This document shows, piece by piece, positions 41,711-50,215 of a DNA stretch of 64,000 nucleotides. Position 1 is the first letter of the stretch; each line of letters opens with the position of its first letter. The stretch covers positions 124,001-188,000 of the forward strand of contig NZ_JACYXM010000003.1 in the NCBI RefSeq assembly GCF_014843005.1. Reading direction: 5' to 3'. Origin of the DNA: Rhodanobacter sp. DHG33 (GTDB taxonomy: Bacteria; Pseudomonadota; Gammaproteobacteria; Xanthomonadales; Rhodanobacteraceae). The notes beneath the pieces were generated by a model. The model made no database searches. It was not told the DNA's origin and was given only the letters and a program-made list of their open reading frames with translations. The position numbers and the translations under genes are program-made.

Positions 41711-42271
41711 ATGATCGACGTCGATGGCTACCGTCCGAATGTGGGCATCGTGCTGCTGAATGCAGACGGCCGCCTGTTCTGGGCGCGCCGCATCAACCGC
41801 GACGGCTGGCAGTTCCCGCAAGGCGGCATGCGCAGCGACGAAACGCCGCTGGAAGCCATGTACCGCGAGCTGGAAGAGGAAACCGGGCTGGCCCCCGAGC
41901 ACGTCGAGGTGCTGGCAGCCACCCGCGGCTGGCTGCGCTACAAGCTGCCGCAGCGCTACGTGCGCCAGCACCAGCGCCCCACCTGCATCGGCCAGAAACA
42001 GGTGTGGTTCCTGCTCAAGCTGGTCGGCGCCGAAGATACGCTGCGCCTGGATGCGAGCGAAAAGCCGGAATTCGACATCTGGCGCTGGGTGGACTTCTGG
42101 TACCCGGCCGCCCACGTGGTGAACTTCAAGCGGCAGGTGTACGAGCGCGCCCTGCGCCATTTCGCGCCGCTGGTGGAAGGCCTGTGCCAGGTCGAACTGG
42201 GCAACGCGCCGCCGCGCGAGGCCGGCGACGAGGCGCCCGGCGAAGCGGACCACGGCTGGCGGGTTGCCTGA
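41711..42271 (+). CDS. rppH: RNA pyrophosphohydrolase (Nudix)
   Basis: Removes pyrophosphate from the 5' end of triphosphorylated RNAs and so starts mRNA decay. The start [15 protein letters not shown] is typical of RppH, and the Nudix box [20 protein letters not shown] spans about residues 38-60. The 186-residue length is slightly longer than in E. coli because of an acidic tail. ATG 41711, with AGGA 8-11 nt upstream. Follows the tRNA region divergently. Confidence 0.95.
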   Translation: MIDVDGYRPNVGIVLLNADGRLFWARRINRDGWQFPQGGMRSDETPLEAMYRELEEETGLAPEHVEVLAATRGWLRYKLPQRYVRQHQRPTCIGQKQVWFLLKLVGAEDTLRLDASEKPEFDIWRWVDFWYPAAHVVNFKRQVYERALRHFAPLVEGLCQVELGNAPPREAGDEAPGEADHGWRVA

Positions 42272-42300
42272 ACGGCGCGGAATCGGCGCCCTCCGTACAG

Positions 42301-42329
42301 TTGACAATCATTCGCATTTGCGTTCTTAT
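42301..42329 (+). promoter_or_regulatory. bfd promoter with Fur-box-like sequence
   Basis: TTGACA (42301-42306) and TCTTAT (42324-42329) at 17-bp spacing. GACAATCATTCGCATTTGC (42303-42321) matches the 19-bp Fur consensus at about 12 positions and lies between and over the promoter elements, as expected for iron repression. The predicted start falls on the bfd ATG, so the message may be leaderless. Confidence 0.55.
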
Positions 42330-42336
42330 GCGCGGC

Positions 42337-42534
42337 ATGTACATCTGCCTGTGCAACGCCGTTACCGATCACGACATCCGCCGCGAAGTCGCGGACGGCG
42401 TGCGCTCGTTCGGCGAACTGCAGGCGCGCACCGGTTGCTCGGATTGCTGCGGTTGCTGCGAGTCCGAGGCCCGCGCCTGCCTTTCGCAGGCGCTAGAGCA
42501 AACCGCCCTGCCCGCCTTCGTCGCGGTCGCCTGA
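42337..42534 (+). CDS. bfd: Bacterioferritin-associated ferredoxin
   Basis: Small [2Fe-2S] protein that helps release iron from bacterioferritin. 65 residues with the four-Cys pattern CLC near the N-terminus and CSDCC in the middle (MYICLCNAVTD, TGCSDCCGCC), plus extra cysteines. ATG 42337 fits the family start; an ATG three codons earlier is possible. Neither has a Shine-Dalgarno. It precedes bfr on the same strand and has a Fur-box-like promoter, so low iron should raise its expression. Confidence 0.92.
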   Translation: MYICLCNAVTDHDIRREVADGVRSFGELQARTGCSDCCGCCESEARACLSQALEQTALPAFVAVA

Positions 42535-42638
42535 CCTCTGCAGCGCCGTTCGTGCGCGCGAACCATTGCCATTAGCGTTCCGCCGCAGCCCCGGTGAACT
42601 TCGTATAGTCGCTCCTTCCCCTGCACACGGAGACGGCC

Positions 42639-43109
42639 ATGAAAGGCGACGCCAAGGTCATCGAATTCCTCAACAAGGTGCTCTACAACGAGCTGACCGC
42701 GATCAACCAGTACTACCTGCATTCCCGCATGTTCAAGAACTGGGGCTACGGTGAGCTGGCCGAGCACGAGTACAAGGAATCCATCGAGGAAATGAGGCAT
42801 GCCGATCGCCTGATCGAGCGCATCCTGTTCCTCGAAGGGCTGCCCAACCTGCAGCATCTCGGCAAGTTGCGCATCGGCGAGAACGTGCCGGAATGCATCC
42901 AGGGCGACCTCGACCTGGAGCTGGTGGCCTCCAAGGACCTGCGCGAAGCGATCGCATACAGCGAAGGCATCGCGGACTACATCAGCCGCGACCTGTTCAA
43001 GGGCATCCTGCACGACGAGGAAGAGCACATCGACTGGCTGGAAACCCAGCAGAGCCTGATCAAGGACATCGGCACGGAGCGCTACCTGCAGAGCAAGATG
43101 CAGAGCTGA
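42639..43109 (+). CDS. bfr: Bacterioferritin
   Basis: Haem-containing iron-storage cage protein. The 156 residues give a four-helix bundle with ferroxidase residues in [31 protein letters not shown] and [20 protein letters not shown] precedes the ATG. A TATAGT box at 42604-42609 could be its own -10. It sits directly after bfd, the standard pairing. Confidence 0.97.
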   Translation: MKGDAKVIEFLNKVLYNELTAINQYYLHSRMFKNWGYGELAEHEYKESIEEMRHADRLIERILFLEGLPNLQHLGKLRIGENVPECIQGDLDLELVASKDLREAIAYSEGIADYISRDLFKGILHDEEEHIDWLETQQSLIKDIGTERYLQSKMQS

Positions 43110-43186
43110 CCCGGGCGAGAGTTCATGCCATCGCAAGGCGGGCGAAGTATCCTTGTACCGCCCGCCAGCATCCCCATGTGAGTGCC

Positions 43187-43564
43187 ATGGATACCGTCGT
43201 TCCGTTCCCCACCGTCCCCGATTACCGCAGCAGCGGCGCACCGCTGGTGTTCACCGAGGCGGCCGCGCGCAAGGTGCACGAGCTTATCGCGGAGGAAGGC
43301 AATCCCGGTCTGAAGCTGCGCGTGTACATTTCCGGCGGCGGCTGCTCGGGCTTCCAATACGGCTTCACCTTCGACGAGGCCCAGGCCGAGGACGATTTCG
43401 CGCTGGAGCGCGAGGGCGTGACCCTGCTGTGCGACCCGTTGTCGCTGCAGTATCTCACCGGCGCCGAGATCGATTACAGCGAAAGCCTCAATGGCTCGCA
43501 GTTCGTGATACGCAACCCGAACGCGAAGACCACGTGCGGCTGCGGCTCCTCGTTCTCGACCTGA
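43187..43564 (+). CDS. erpA: Iron-sulfur cluster insertion protein ErpA
   Basis: A-type carrier that delivers Fe-S clusters to apoproteins. 125 residues with the three conserved cysteines in [11 protein letters not shown] and [33 protein letters not shown] and [10 protein letters not shown] fit ErpA better than IscA. ATG 43187. Lies between bfr and nudC, so the local theme is iron and redox handling. Confidence 0.95.
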   Translation: MDTVVPFPTVPDYRSSGAPLVFTEAAARKVHELIAEEGNPGLKLRVYISGGGCSGFQYGFTFDEAQAEDDFALEREGVTLLCDPLSLQYLTGAEIDYSESLNGSQFVIRNPNAKTTCGCGSSFST

Positions 43565-43577
43565 GCGCCGCATACCC

Positions 43578-44543
43578 ATGTCGGCGACGCCGCCCAATAT
43601 CTTCGCCGGACTCAGCCTGATCCTCGACCGCATGGCCGAACGCCGCGACGACGCGGCATGGCTGGCGGCGCAGGCCGAAGCTCCGACAGCCCGCTACCTG
43701 CTGCTCGATGCCACGAGTCGCGCCTTCCTGCATGCCGACCGCGATGCCTTGCGCTGGCTGGATGCCGCGGAACACCAGCGCCTGTGCGCCGACGTGACGC
43801 CCTACCTGCTCGGCATCGCCGGTGACCGCCCGTATTTCCTGCTGACGCTGGAAAACGACATTCACGCCGACGCGCTGGCCACCGAACTGCACGCACGCCG
43901 CGCCGGCCTGCGCGAGACCGGCCTGCTGCTGGCCGCCGACGAGGCGGCCCTGTTCGCCTACGCCAAGGGCCTGGCCCATTGGCATCGCGAGACACGGCAT
44001 TGCGCGTACTGCGGTTCGCCGCTCCTCGTCGTTTCCGCCGGCCACCGCCTGCATTGCACGAACGCCGCCTGCGGCCGCATGCATTTTCCGCGCACCGACG
44101 CGGCGATCATCGTGATCGTGGAGCACGAAGGCGCCTGCCTGCTAGGTCGCCAGAGCGGCTGGCCGCCAGGGCGCTACTCCACATTGGCGGGCTTCATCGA
44201 GCCGGGCGAAGCCCTGGAAGATGCCGTGCGCCGCGAGGTGCTGGAGGAGTCCGGCGTGCGCGTGGGCGCGGTGCACTACCACTCCTCGCAACCCTGGCCG
44301 ATGCCGGCTTCGCTGATGGTGGGCTTCACCGCCGTGGCGCTCGACCCCACGATCCGCCTGCGCGACGGCGAACTGGAAGAGGCCCGCTGGTTCACGCCGC
44401 AGCAGATCGCCGACGGCATCGCTGATGGCAGCTTCATACCTTCCCCCCCTTTGTCGGTGTCCTACCGACTGCTGCAGCACTGGCTGCGCGAACGTGCCGG
44501 CATGGAACTGGACGCGCTGGCCGCTGCGCGCGCAGCCATGTGA
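43578..44543 (+). CDS. nudC: NAD+ diphosphatase / RNA deNADding enzyme NudC
   Basis: Nudix hydrolase that splits NAD(H) and removes NAD caps from RNA. Zn ribbon CAYC...CTNAAC at about residues 141-160, Nudix box GFIEPGEALEDAVRREVLEESGV and the NADH-pyrophosphatase motif SSQPWPMPASLM are visible. 321 residues. It starts 13 bp after the erpA stop. With rppH in the same neighbourhood, two RNA 5'-end processing Nudix enzymes lie within 3 kb. Confidence 0.94.
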   Translation: MSATPPNIFAGLSLILDRMAERRDDAAWLAAQAEAPTARYLLLDATSRAFLHADRDALRWLDAAEHQRLCADVTPYLLGIAGDRPYFLLTLENDIHADALATELHARRAGLRETGLLLAADEAALFAYAKGLAHWHRETRHCAYCGSPLLVVSAGHRLHCTNAACGRMHFPRTDAAIIVIVEHEGACLLGRQSGWPPGRYSTLAGFIEPGEALEDAVRREVLEESGVRVGAVHYHSSQPWPMPASLMVGFTAVALDPTIRLRDGELEEARWFTPQQIADGIADGSFIPSPPLSVSYRLLQHWLRERAGMELDALAAARAAM

Positions 44544-44594
44544 CGGCAAGACGCCTCGCATACAATGCGAGGCGATTTCACGGAGTCCCCGCGC

Positions 44595-45464
44595 ATGGCC
44601 CTTCGTCTGCTCGCCGCCCTGATCGCCCTTGGACTGCTGCACTGGCAGCCGCGCCTCGCGCATTGGCGCAACGATGGCGGCTTCCGTCGCTGGGTCGCGC
44701 AGTTGAGCGATACCGCCGGAGCCGGCCGCGTGACGCTGGCGCTGCTGCTGCCTTTGCTGCTGTGCGCGCTGGTGATGTGGCTGCTGCGGCACTCGCCGCT
44801 GTCCGACCTGCTGGAACTGCTGTTCGTGCTGGCGGTGCTGCTGTTCTGCTTCGGTCCGCACGCATTCGAGGCCGATCTTGAAGCGATCCTCCATGCCCCG
44901 GACGGCGCCACCCGCGAAACCGCCGCGCAGGCGCTGTCCGAGGACGGCGAGCACGTGCCGTGGCGCGCGATCGAGCTGGGCGAGGCCACGGTCTACGCCG
45001 CGTTGCGCCGGCGCTTCGGCGTGCTGTTCTGGTTCTTCCTGCTCGGACCGCTGGGCGCATTGCTATATCGGCTGACGCGCGCTCTGGCCCACGACGACGC
45101 GTTGCGGCTGGACACCGAAGCGCGAGGCATCGCCCGCCAGTTCGCCAACGCACTGGACTGGATCCCTGCGCAACTGATGGTGTTCACGTTGGCCCTCGTG
45201 GGCCATTGGGATGCGGTGATCGGCGCGTGGCGCCGCTGGCAGCAGCAGGCCCTGCCGAACAGCTGGCTCAACGAGGGTCCGGGCTTCCTCGGCGCCGCGG
45301 CGCGCGCGGACATCCAGGTCGACATCGAAGGCGGCGAAGGCTATGCGGAAGAACGCAGCGACGCCCTGCTGGAATTGCGCCGCCTTCGCGGCACTCTGCT
45401 GCGCGCACTGTTGGCGTGGCTGAGCGTGGTGGCACTGATCGTGATCGGTGGCTGGCTGCACTAG
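44595..45464 (+). CDS. AmpE-like (CobD-related) inner-membrane protein
   Basis: 289-residue protein with about four membrane segments (LLAALIALGLLHW, VTLALLLPLLLCALVMWLL, LLELLFVLAVLLFCF, LLRALLAWLSVVALIVIGG). The ALRRRFGVLFWFFLLGPLGALLYRLTRAL stretch resembles AmpE/CobD-family membrane proteins. AmpE is linked to beta-lactamase induction with AmpD; no ampD is in view here. CGGAG lies 10 nt before the ATG at 44595. Family call moderate, function uncertain. Confidence 0.72.
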   Translation: MALRLLAALIALGLLHWQPRLAHWRNDGGFRRWVAQLSDTAGAGRVTLALLLPLLLCALVMWLLRHSPLSDLLELLFVLAVLLFCFGPHAFEADLEAILHAPDGATRETAAQALSEDGEHVPWRAIELGEATVYAALRRRFGVLFWFFLLGPLGALLYRLTRALAHDDALRLDTEARGIARQFANALDWIPAQLMVFTLALVGHWDAVIGAWRRWQQQALPNSWLNEGPGFLGAAARADIQVDIEGGEGYAEERSDALLELRRLRGTLLRALLAWLSVVALIVIGGWLH

Positions 45465-45496
45465 GCAATACGCAGGAACGCTCCTACCGCGGCACG

Positions 45497-47371
45497 TCAG
45501 GCCATCTCGCCGCGCAACACACGTACTCGCGCCTCCAATGCCGCCGCACTGGCGCATTCCGGCGGCAGGGGCGCGTCCACCACCAGTTCCACGCGGGCGC
45601 GGAAGCGCCGCGGCAGGCGGGCGCGATGCAAGGCGGAGTCGCGCCGGCTCCACATGCTGCCCCAGAGTCCCCGCAGCGCCATCGGCACCACCGGCACCGG
45701 ACGACGCGCAAGGATCCTTTCCACGCCGGATCGGAACGATGCGATCTCGCCATCCTGAGTAAGCGCGCCTTCGGGGAAGATACACACCAGTTCCCCGTCG
45801 GCGAGCGCCGCGTCCACTGCGTCGTAAGCCTGCTGCAGCACCGCCGGGTCTTCCTTCTGCCCCGCGATGGGAATGGCCTTGGCCGTCTTGAACAGGAACT
45901 TCAGCAGCGGGATGTTGAAGATCCTGTAATACATCACGAAGCGCGCAGGACGGCGCAGGTTAGCCATCAGCAGCAAGGGATCCACGTAGCTGACGTGGTT
46001 GCACACCAGCAGCGCCGGGCCTTCCTCCGGAATGTGCCGAAGCCCGTCCGCACGCACGCGATACAGCGTGCTGGTGAGCAGCCAGGTGACGAAGCGCAGG
46101 ATGAACTCGGGCACCAGGGTGAAGATGTAGGCTGCCACCAGCACATTGAGCAGCGCCGCGACGAGAAAGATCTGCACGGCATGCAGTCCGAGCGCACCGA
46201 GACCCATGCCGAAGAGCGCCGCGGCCACGATCAGCACCGCGTTCATGATGTTGTTGCCGGCGATGATGCGCGAGAGCTTCTCGCGTGGCGCACGCGCCTG
46301 CACGAAGGCGAACAGCGGCACCACGTACAGTCCGGCGAAGGCGCCGATCAGGGTGAGGTCGAGCACCACGCGCCAGCTGCCTGCCGTATGCAGAAAGCCG
46401 AGCCAGTTCAGTCCACGTACGGATGCGAAGCCGTGCCGCGCGAAATACAGGTCCACGCCGAACGCGGTGAGCCCGAACGCGCCCAGCGGCACCAGGCCGA
46501 TCTCCACGCGGCGGCTCGACAGTTTCTCGCACAACAGCGCGCCGATGCCGCTGCCCACGGAAAACAGCGTGAGCACCAGGGTGTAGACCGAGCCATCGCC
46601 TCCCAGCGTCTGCCGCGTGTAATTCAGCAGCTGCGCGATCAGCACGGTTCCAAAGAACCAGAACCAGGAGATGCCCAGCACCGCATTCCATACGGTGCGA
46701 TCGGCACGCGTGATATCGATGACGCGCGCCGTCTCGCCGAAGGGATTCCAGTTGATCTTGAGTTCCGGCGCGGTCGCTGGCGCCGGCGGAATCGCGCGGC
46801 TGGCAAGATAGCCCACCACCGCAACCGCGATGGTCGCGGTGGCCGACAGCCACGGCCCCACATGCGCCGCACTCATCAGCACGTTGCCAGCGATCATGCC
46901 AAGCAACATCGCCAGCTGCGTGCCCATCTCCACCAGGCCGTTGCCGCCCACCAGCTCGGCCGGCTTCAGCGCCTGCGGCAGGATCGCGTACTTGATCGGC
47001 CCGAACACAGTGGAGTGCAGGCCCATCATGAACAGCACCACCAGCAACAACGTGATGTGATGGGTGATGAAGCCGACCGCCGCGATCGTCATTGCGGCAA
47101 TCTCGAACAGCTTCACCCAGCGAATGATGCGCGTCTTCTCGAACTTCTCCGCCAGTTGCCCCGCGCTGGCCGAAAACAGGAAGAACGGCAGGATGAACAG
47201 CGCCGGGGCGAAATTGGCGTACAGGCCCGCAACGCGATCGTTCGATCCGAGCTGGAATCCCACCAGCATCAGCAACGCATTGCGAAACGCATTGTCGTTG
47301 AACGCCGCCAGCGCCTGCGTCCAGAAGAACGGCGCGAATCGGCGCTGGCCGAACAGGGCGAACTGGCTCAT
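45497..47371 (-). CDS. LplT-like lysophospholipid transporter fused to a PlsC acyltransferase
   Basis: Residues 1 to about 410 are an MFS-type transporter like LplT (FFWTQALAAFNDNAFRNAL, HSTVFGPIKYAILPQ). Residues 430-624 are a 1-acyl-glycerol-3-phosphate acyltransferase with NHVSYVD (HX4D) and FPEGALTQDGE. Together they would flip lysophospholipid inward and re-acylate it. The acyl-ACP synthetase part of E. coli Aas is absent, so the acyl donor must come from elsewhere. Convergent with the AmpE-like gene and followed by a weak CGCAGGAACG/CTCCTACCG motif. Confidence 0.88.
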   Translation of the reverse strand: MSQFALFGQRRFAPFFWTQALAAFNDNAFRNALLMLVGFQLGSNDRVAGLYANFAPALFILPFFLFSASAGQLAEKFEKTRIIRWVKLFEIAAMTIAAVGFITHHITLLLVVLFMMGLHSTVFGPIKYAILPQALKPAELVGGNGLVEMGTQLAMLLGMIAGNVLMSAAHVGPWLSATATIAVAVVGYLASRAIPPAPATAPELKINWNPFGETARVIDITRADRTVWNAVLGISWFWFFGTVLIAQLLNYTRQTLGGDGSVYTLVLTLFSVGSGIGALLCEKLSSRRVEIGLVPLGAFGLTAFGVDLYFARHGFASVRGLNWLGFLHTAGSWRVVLDLTLIGAFAGLYVVPLFAFVQARAPREKLSRIIAGNNIMNAVLIVAAALFGMGLGALGLHAVQIFLVAALLNVLVAAYIFTLVPEFILRFVTWLLTSTLYRVRADGLRHIPEEGPALLVCNHVSYVDPLLLMANLRRPARFVMYYRIFNIPLLKFLFKTAKAIPIAGQKEDPAVLQQAYDAVDAALADGELVCIFPEGALTQDGEIASFRSGVERILARRPVPVVPMALRGLWGSMWSRRDSALHRARLPRRFRARVELVVDAPLPPECASAAALEARVRVLRGEMA

Positions 47372-47467
47372 GCAGATCCATGGCGGCGGAGTCGGCGATC
47401 AGCTTAGCCGATGCGCCGAGTCCCACAGCGACCCCCCGCCCGCAAGGGGGGGCGTCCACCCGCGAAC

Positions 47468-48223
47468 TCAGTTGCGCGACTGCAGCTTCGACAGCAGGCG
47501 CAACATTTCCAGATACAGCCACACCAGGGTGACCACCAGCGCGAAGGCACCGTACCACTCCATGTACTTCGGTGCGCCCGCGCCGACACCTTGCTCGATC
47601 ATGTCGAAGTCCAGCACCAGGTTCAGCGCCGCGATCGCCACCACGACCAGGCTGAACAGGATGCCGACGCCGCTGCTGGCGCCTATGAAGCCGAAGGAAT
47701 GGCCGAAGAAGCCCATCACGAAGCTGGCCAGGTACACCAGCAGCACCCCACCGGTGGCGGCGACCACGCCTGCGCGGAACTTGTCGGTGACGCGGATCAG
47801 CCCGCTGCGATAACCCAGCAGCAGCACCGCCATGGTGCCGAAGGTCAGCGCCACCGCCTGCATCACGATGCCCGGGTAGCGCATCTCGAAGACCGCCGAC
47901 AGCGCACCCACGAACACGCCCTCGGCCAGCGCGTAGAGCGGTGCGGTAACCGGCGCCCAGGTTTTCTTGAACGTGGTGACCATGGCCAGCACGAAACCCA
48001 CCAGCGCACCGGCGAGCACCAGCGGCCCCAGTGCGGGCAGGCTGGCCGGGCCGGCGAAACGGCTCCAGCTGAACATCGCGCCGATCACCACGAGCGCCAG
48101 CAGCAAGCCGGTCTTGTTGACCGTGCCGTTCAAGGTCATCGCGTTGCCGTCGCGACTGAACACCGCGCCGCTGGCCGCGTCGAGGAAGATGTTCTTGTTG
48201 AGTGCGGGATTTCCGCTTTGCAG
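47468..48223 (-). CDS. Bax inhibitor-1 / YccA family membrane protein
   Basis: Seven-helix membrane protein of the BI-1 superfamily (Ca2+ leak/stress proteins). The helix 2-7 motifs LSAVFEMRYPGIVMQAVALT and LVLDFDMIEQGVGAGAPKYMEWYGAF are clear. Conserved N-terminal sequence (QSGNPALNKNIFLDAASGA) is readable upstream of the first ordinary start codon, GTG 48163. No ATG, GTG or TTG precedes it in frame after the last stop; the CTG at 48223 is the best candidate. Either a CTG start is used or a base is altered here. A protein from GTG 48163 would lack about 20 family residues (231 instead of 251). Confidence 0.82.
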   Translation of the reverse strand: MQSGNPALNKNIFLDAASGAVFSRDGNAMTLNGTVNKTGLLLALVVIGAMFSWSRFAGPASLPALGPLVLAGALVGFVLAMVTTFKKTWAPVTAPLYALAEGVFVGALSAVFEMRYPGIVMQAVALTFGTMAVLLLGYRSGLIRVTDKFRAGVVAATGGVLLVYLASFVMGFFGHSFGFIGASSGVGILFSLVVVAIAALNLVLDFDMIEQGVGAGAPKYMEWYGAFALVVTLVWLYLEMLRLLSKLQSRN

Positions 48224-48344
48224 TCGTGCTTCTATTGGGCTTTCGTCATCCTGGCCGGCTGCCAGACTCTTGCAGGCGGCTACTTCGCCTGCACGCTGCG
48301 GGTGCGAAGATGAGGGACATCATCAACTGACTGAGATCGCCACC

Positions 48345-48557
48345 ATGAGCTCGCAGTTCCACGTCGGCGACCACGTGCGCTGGAATTCCGAGGCCGGCTA
48401 CGTCACCGGCCGCATCGTGAAGGTGCACACGGCCGACACACTGTACAAGGGCTACCCGCGCCATTGCAGCCCGGACGACCCGCAGTACGAGATCAACAGC
48501 GACCGGACCGATCACATCGCCATGCACAAAGGCGCTGCGCTCCAGAAAATCACGTGA
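48345..48557 (+). CDS. DUF2945 small protein (hypervirulence-associated TUDOR-like)
   Basis: 70-residue basic/polar protein with HVGDHVRWNSEAGYVTGRIVKVHT and DDPQYEINSDRTDHIAMHK, the hallmarks of the DUF2945 TUDOR-like family. Function unknown; the fold suggests nucleic-acid or protein binding. The stop overlaps the GTG start of the following DUF488 gene by 4 bp (GTGA), so the two are probably coexpressed. Confidence 0.85.
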   Translation: MSSQFHVGDHVRWNSEAGYVTGRIVKVHTADTLYKGYPRHCSPDDPQYEINSDRTDHIAMHKGAALQKIT

Positions 48558-49102
48558 ATACCCCCTCTCCCGCCACGATCTGGACGATTGGCCACTCCAC
48601 CCGCACGCTAGAGGAATTCCTCGCCCTGCTCGTGGCGTACTCCATCGAGGCAGTCGCCGACGTACGCCGCTTTCCCGGCTCGCGTCGCTGGCCGCAGTTC
48701 GCGCGCGACGCGCTGGCCGCCAGCCTGCCCTCGCACGGCATCGGATACCAATGGTTTCCCCAGCTCGGAGGACGCCGCTCGGTGCAACCGGATTCGCCGA
48801 ACACCGCCTGGCGCAATGCCGCGTTCCGCGGCTACGCCGATCATCTCGCCAGCACCGAATTCGCCCAAGGGCTGGCCGAGCTGCTGGCATTCGCGGCAAA
48901 GCAACGTACCGCCGTGATGTGCGCCGAAGCGGTGTGGTGGCGCTGCCACCGTTCGATCATCGCCGACGTGCTGAAGCAACGCGGCATTGAGGTGATCCAT
49001 ATCCTCGATCTGCGCCACAGCACGTTGCATCCGTGGACATCGGCCGCGCATGTCGAGAACGGCGAGCTGAGCTACGCGGCGCCGCAAGCGACGCTGCTGT
49101 AG
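48554..49102 (+). CDS. DUF488 domain protein
   Basis: 182 residues with the family motifs TIGHSTRTLEEF near the start, VADVRRFPGSRR, and CAEAVWWRCHRSIIAD. The conserved Cys and His residues suggest a metal or redox site, but no activity is established. The GTG start overlaps the upstream stop (GTGA). A distant DUF488 relative is at 54959-55327. Confidence 0.85.
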   Translation: MNTPSPATIWTIGHSTRTLEEFLALLVAYSIEAVADVRRFPGSRRWPQFARDALAASLPSHGIGYQWFPQLGGRRSVQPDSPNTAWRNAAFRGYADHLASTEFAQGLAELLAFAAKQRTAVMCAEAVWWRCHRSIIADVLKQRGIEVIHILDLRHSTLHPWTSAAHVENGELSYAAPQATLL

Positions 49103-49106
49103 CGCT

Positions 49107-50093
49107 TCAGCGCGGTGGTCCCTGGTATGCGCCCTGGGCCAGCTGCAGCAGGATCTTCATCTCTTCGCGCAGCGGCAGCGGCGCGATCACCTCGGCATCC
49201 GGACCGTACTTGAGCACGTCCATCAGCAGCTCTTTCGAGTTGGAATAAGGCAGCTGCAATTCGTAGCGGCCGTCCGGCAGCCACGCGCCCTTCTGCTGCG
49301 AATGCCAGTGTTCGTCGGCCACCCAGCGCGCGGCATGCGAGGAGAAGCGGATGGTGGCCCAGGCCTTGGGCTGGCCGGCGAATATGCCGTAGCTGGAGGC
49401 CAGTGCCTGATCGAGTTCCGCCTCTGGCACGTCGCGCGCAGACGCGTCCAACGCCTGAGCCTCCGCGATGCGATCCACCGCGAAGCTGCGCAGCGCTTCG
49501 CGGTCGTGGTCCCACACGTCAAGGTACCAGTTGTCGCGGTAATGCGTGAGCCGCTGCGGCGACACGGTACGGCGGCTGTCGGAACCGGTGGTGCGCGCGC
49601 GATAACGGAAGCGAAGTTGTTTCCGCTCCAGCACCGCGCCGGCCACGATACGGAATGCTTGCTGGTCGAGTTTGCGCGCACCCCACGGAATCACGCGGAT
49701 GCGTTCGATGGGCAGCGCCTTGCCGCTGCCGCGATCCGACAGTAGGTGCTCGATGCGCGACTTGAACGGAGCCAGCGCCCCGGCCAGCACGCCGGGGCCG
49801 CTGCGGCCGATCAATTCATTGAGCGCGAGCAGTGCAGCCAGCTCGTCGGAAGTGAGCCACAGGCCCGGCAATTCGAAGCGCTCGCCTTCGACCTGCTCGT
49901 AGCGCCAGGCGGCATTCTGCTCGCTGCCGACGCTCTCGATAGGGGCGCCCAGCGCATCGCGCAGGAAACCAATGTCGCGATACACCGTGGCACGCGAGCA
50001 CCCAAGTTCCTCCTTGAGCCTGTCCAGCGACACGGGGTAATGCGCCGACTTCAGCAGACGATGCAGGGTGAGGGTGCGTTCGTAGCGATCCAT
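49107..50093 (-). CDS. WYL-domain transcriptional regulator (YafY/DeoR type)
   Basis: N-terminal winged helix (DRYERTLTLHRLLKSAHYPVSLDRL, CSRATVYRDIGFLRDALG) followed by a WYL domain (SPQRLTHYRDNWYLDVWD, LRSFAVDRI) and a C-terminal WCX-like extension, 328 residues. WYL regulators often sense nucleic-acid or nucleotide ligands. A 7-7 inverted repeat (50131-50150) just upstream of its start is a good autoregulatory operator candidate. Divergent from an unknown membrane-protein gene. Confidence 0.9.
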   Translation of the reverse strand: MDRYERTLTLHRLLKSAHYPVSLDRLKEELGCSRATVYRDIGFLRDALGAPIESVGSEQNAAWRYEQVEGERFELPGLWLTSDELAALLALNELIGRSGPGVLAGALAPFKSRIEHLLSDRGSGKALPIERIRVIPWGARKLDQQAFRIVAGAVLERKQLRFRYRARTTGSDSRRTVSPQRLTHYRDNWYLDVWDHDREALRSFAVDRIAEAQALDASARDVPEAELDQALASSYGIFAGQPKAWATIRFSSHAARWVADEHWHSQQKGAWLPDGRYELQLPYSNSKELLMDVLKYGPDAEVIAPLPLREEMKILLQLAQGAYQGPPR

Positions 50094-50130
50094 GGGGGCT
50101 CGGCAGTCACGGCGGGCAGATAGGAACTAT

Positions 50131-50150
50131 GGGTACGCCAGGTCGTACCC
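50131..50150. promoter_or_regulatory. Inverted repeat GGGTACG-N6-CGTACCC upstream of the WYL gene
   Basis: Perfect 7-bp arms around CCAGGT, 38 bp upstream of the WYL start and 66 bp before the divergent membrane-protein gene. Spacing and symmetry suit a dimeric winged-helix regulator. It could equally serve the divergent gene. Confidence 0.5.
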
Positions 50151-50215
50151 GCAAGCCTGCCGAACGTTCGCATGGCTTACTCTTGAAACCCCCATCCTCT
50201 CGAACGGATCCGTCC

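Noticed and set aside
43144-43160. TATCCTTGTACC upstream of erpA as a promoter
   Set aside because: No -35 element at suitable spacing; erpA may be read from the bfr transcript.
47432-47452. CCCCCC...GGGGGG stem-loop between the LplT-PlsC and Bax-inhibitor genes as a terminator
   Set aside because: The arms pair, but there is no T-run and both flanking genes run in the same direction with little space; kept as an unassigned hairpin.
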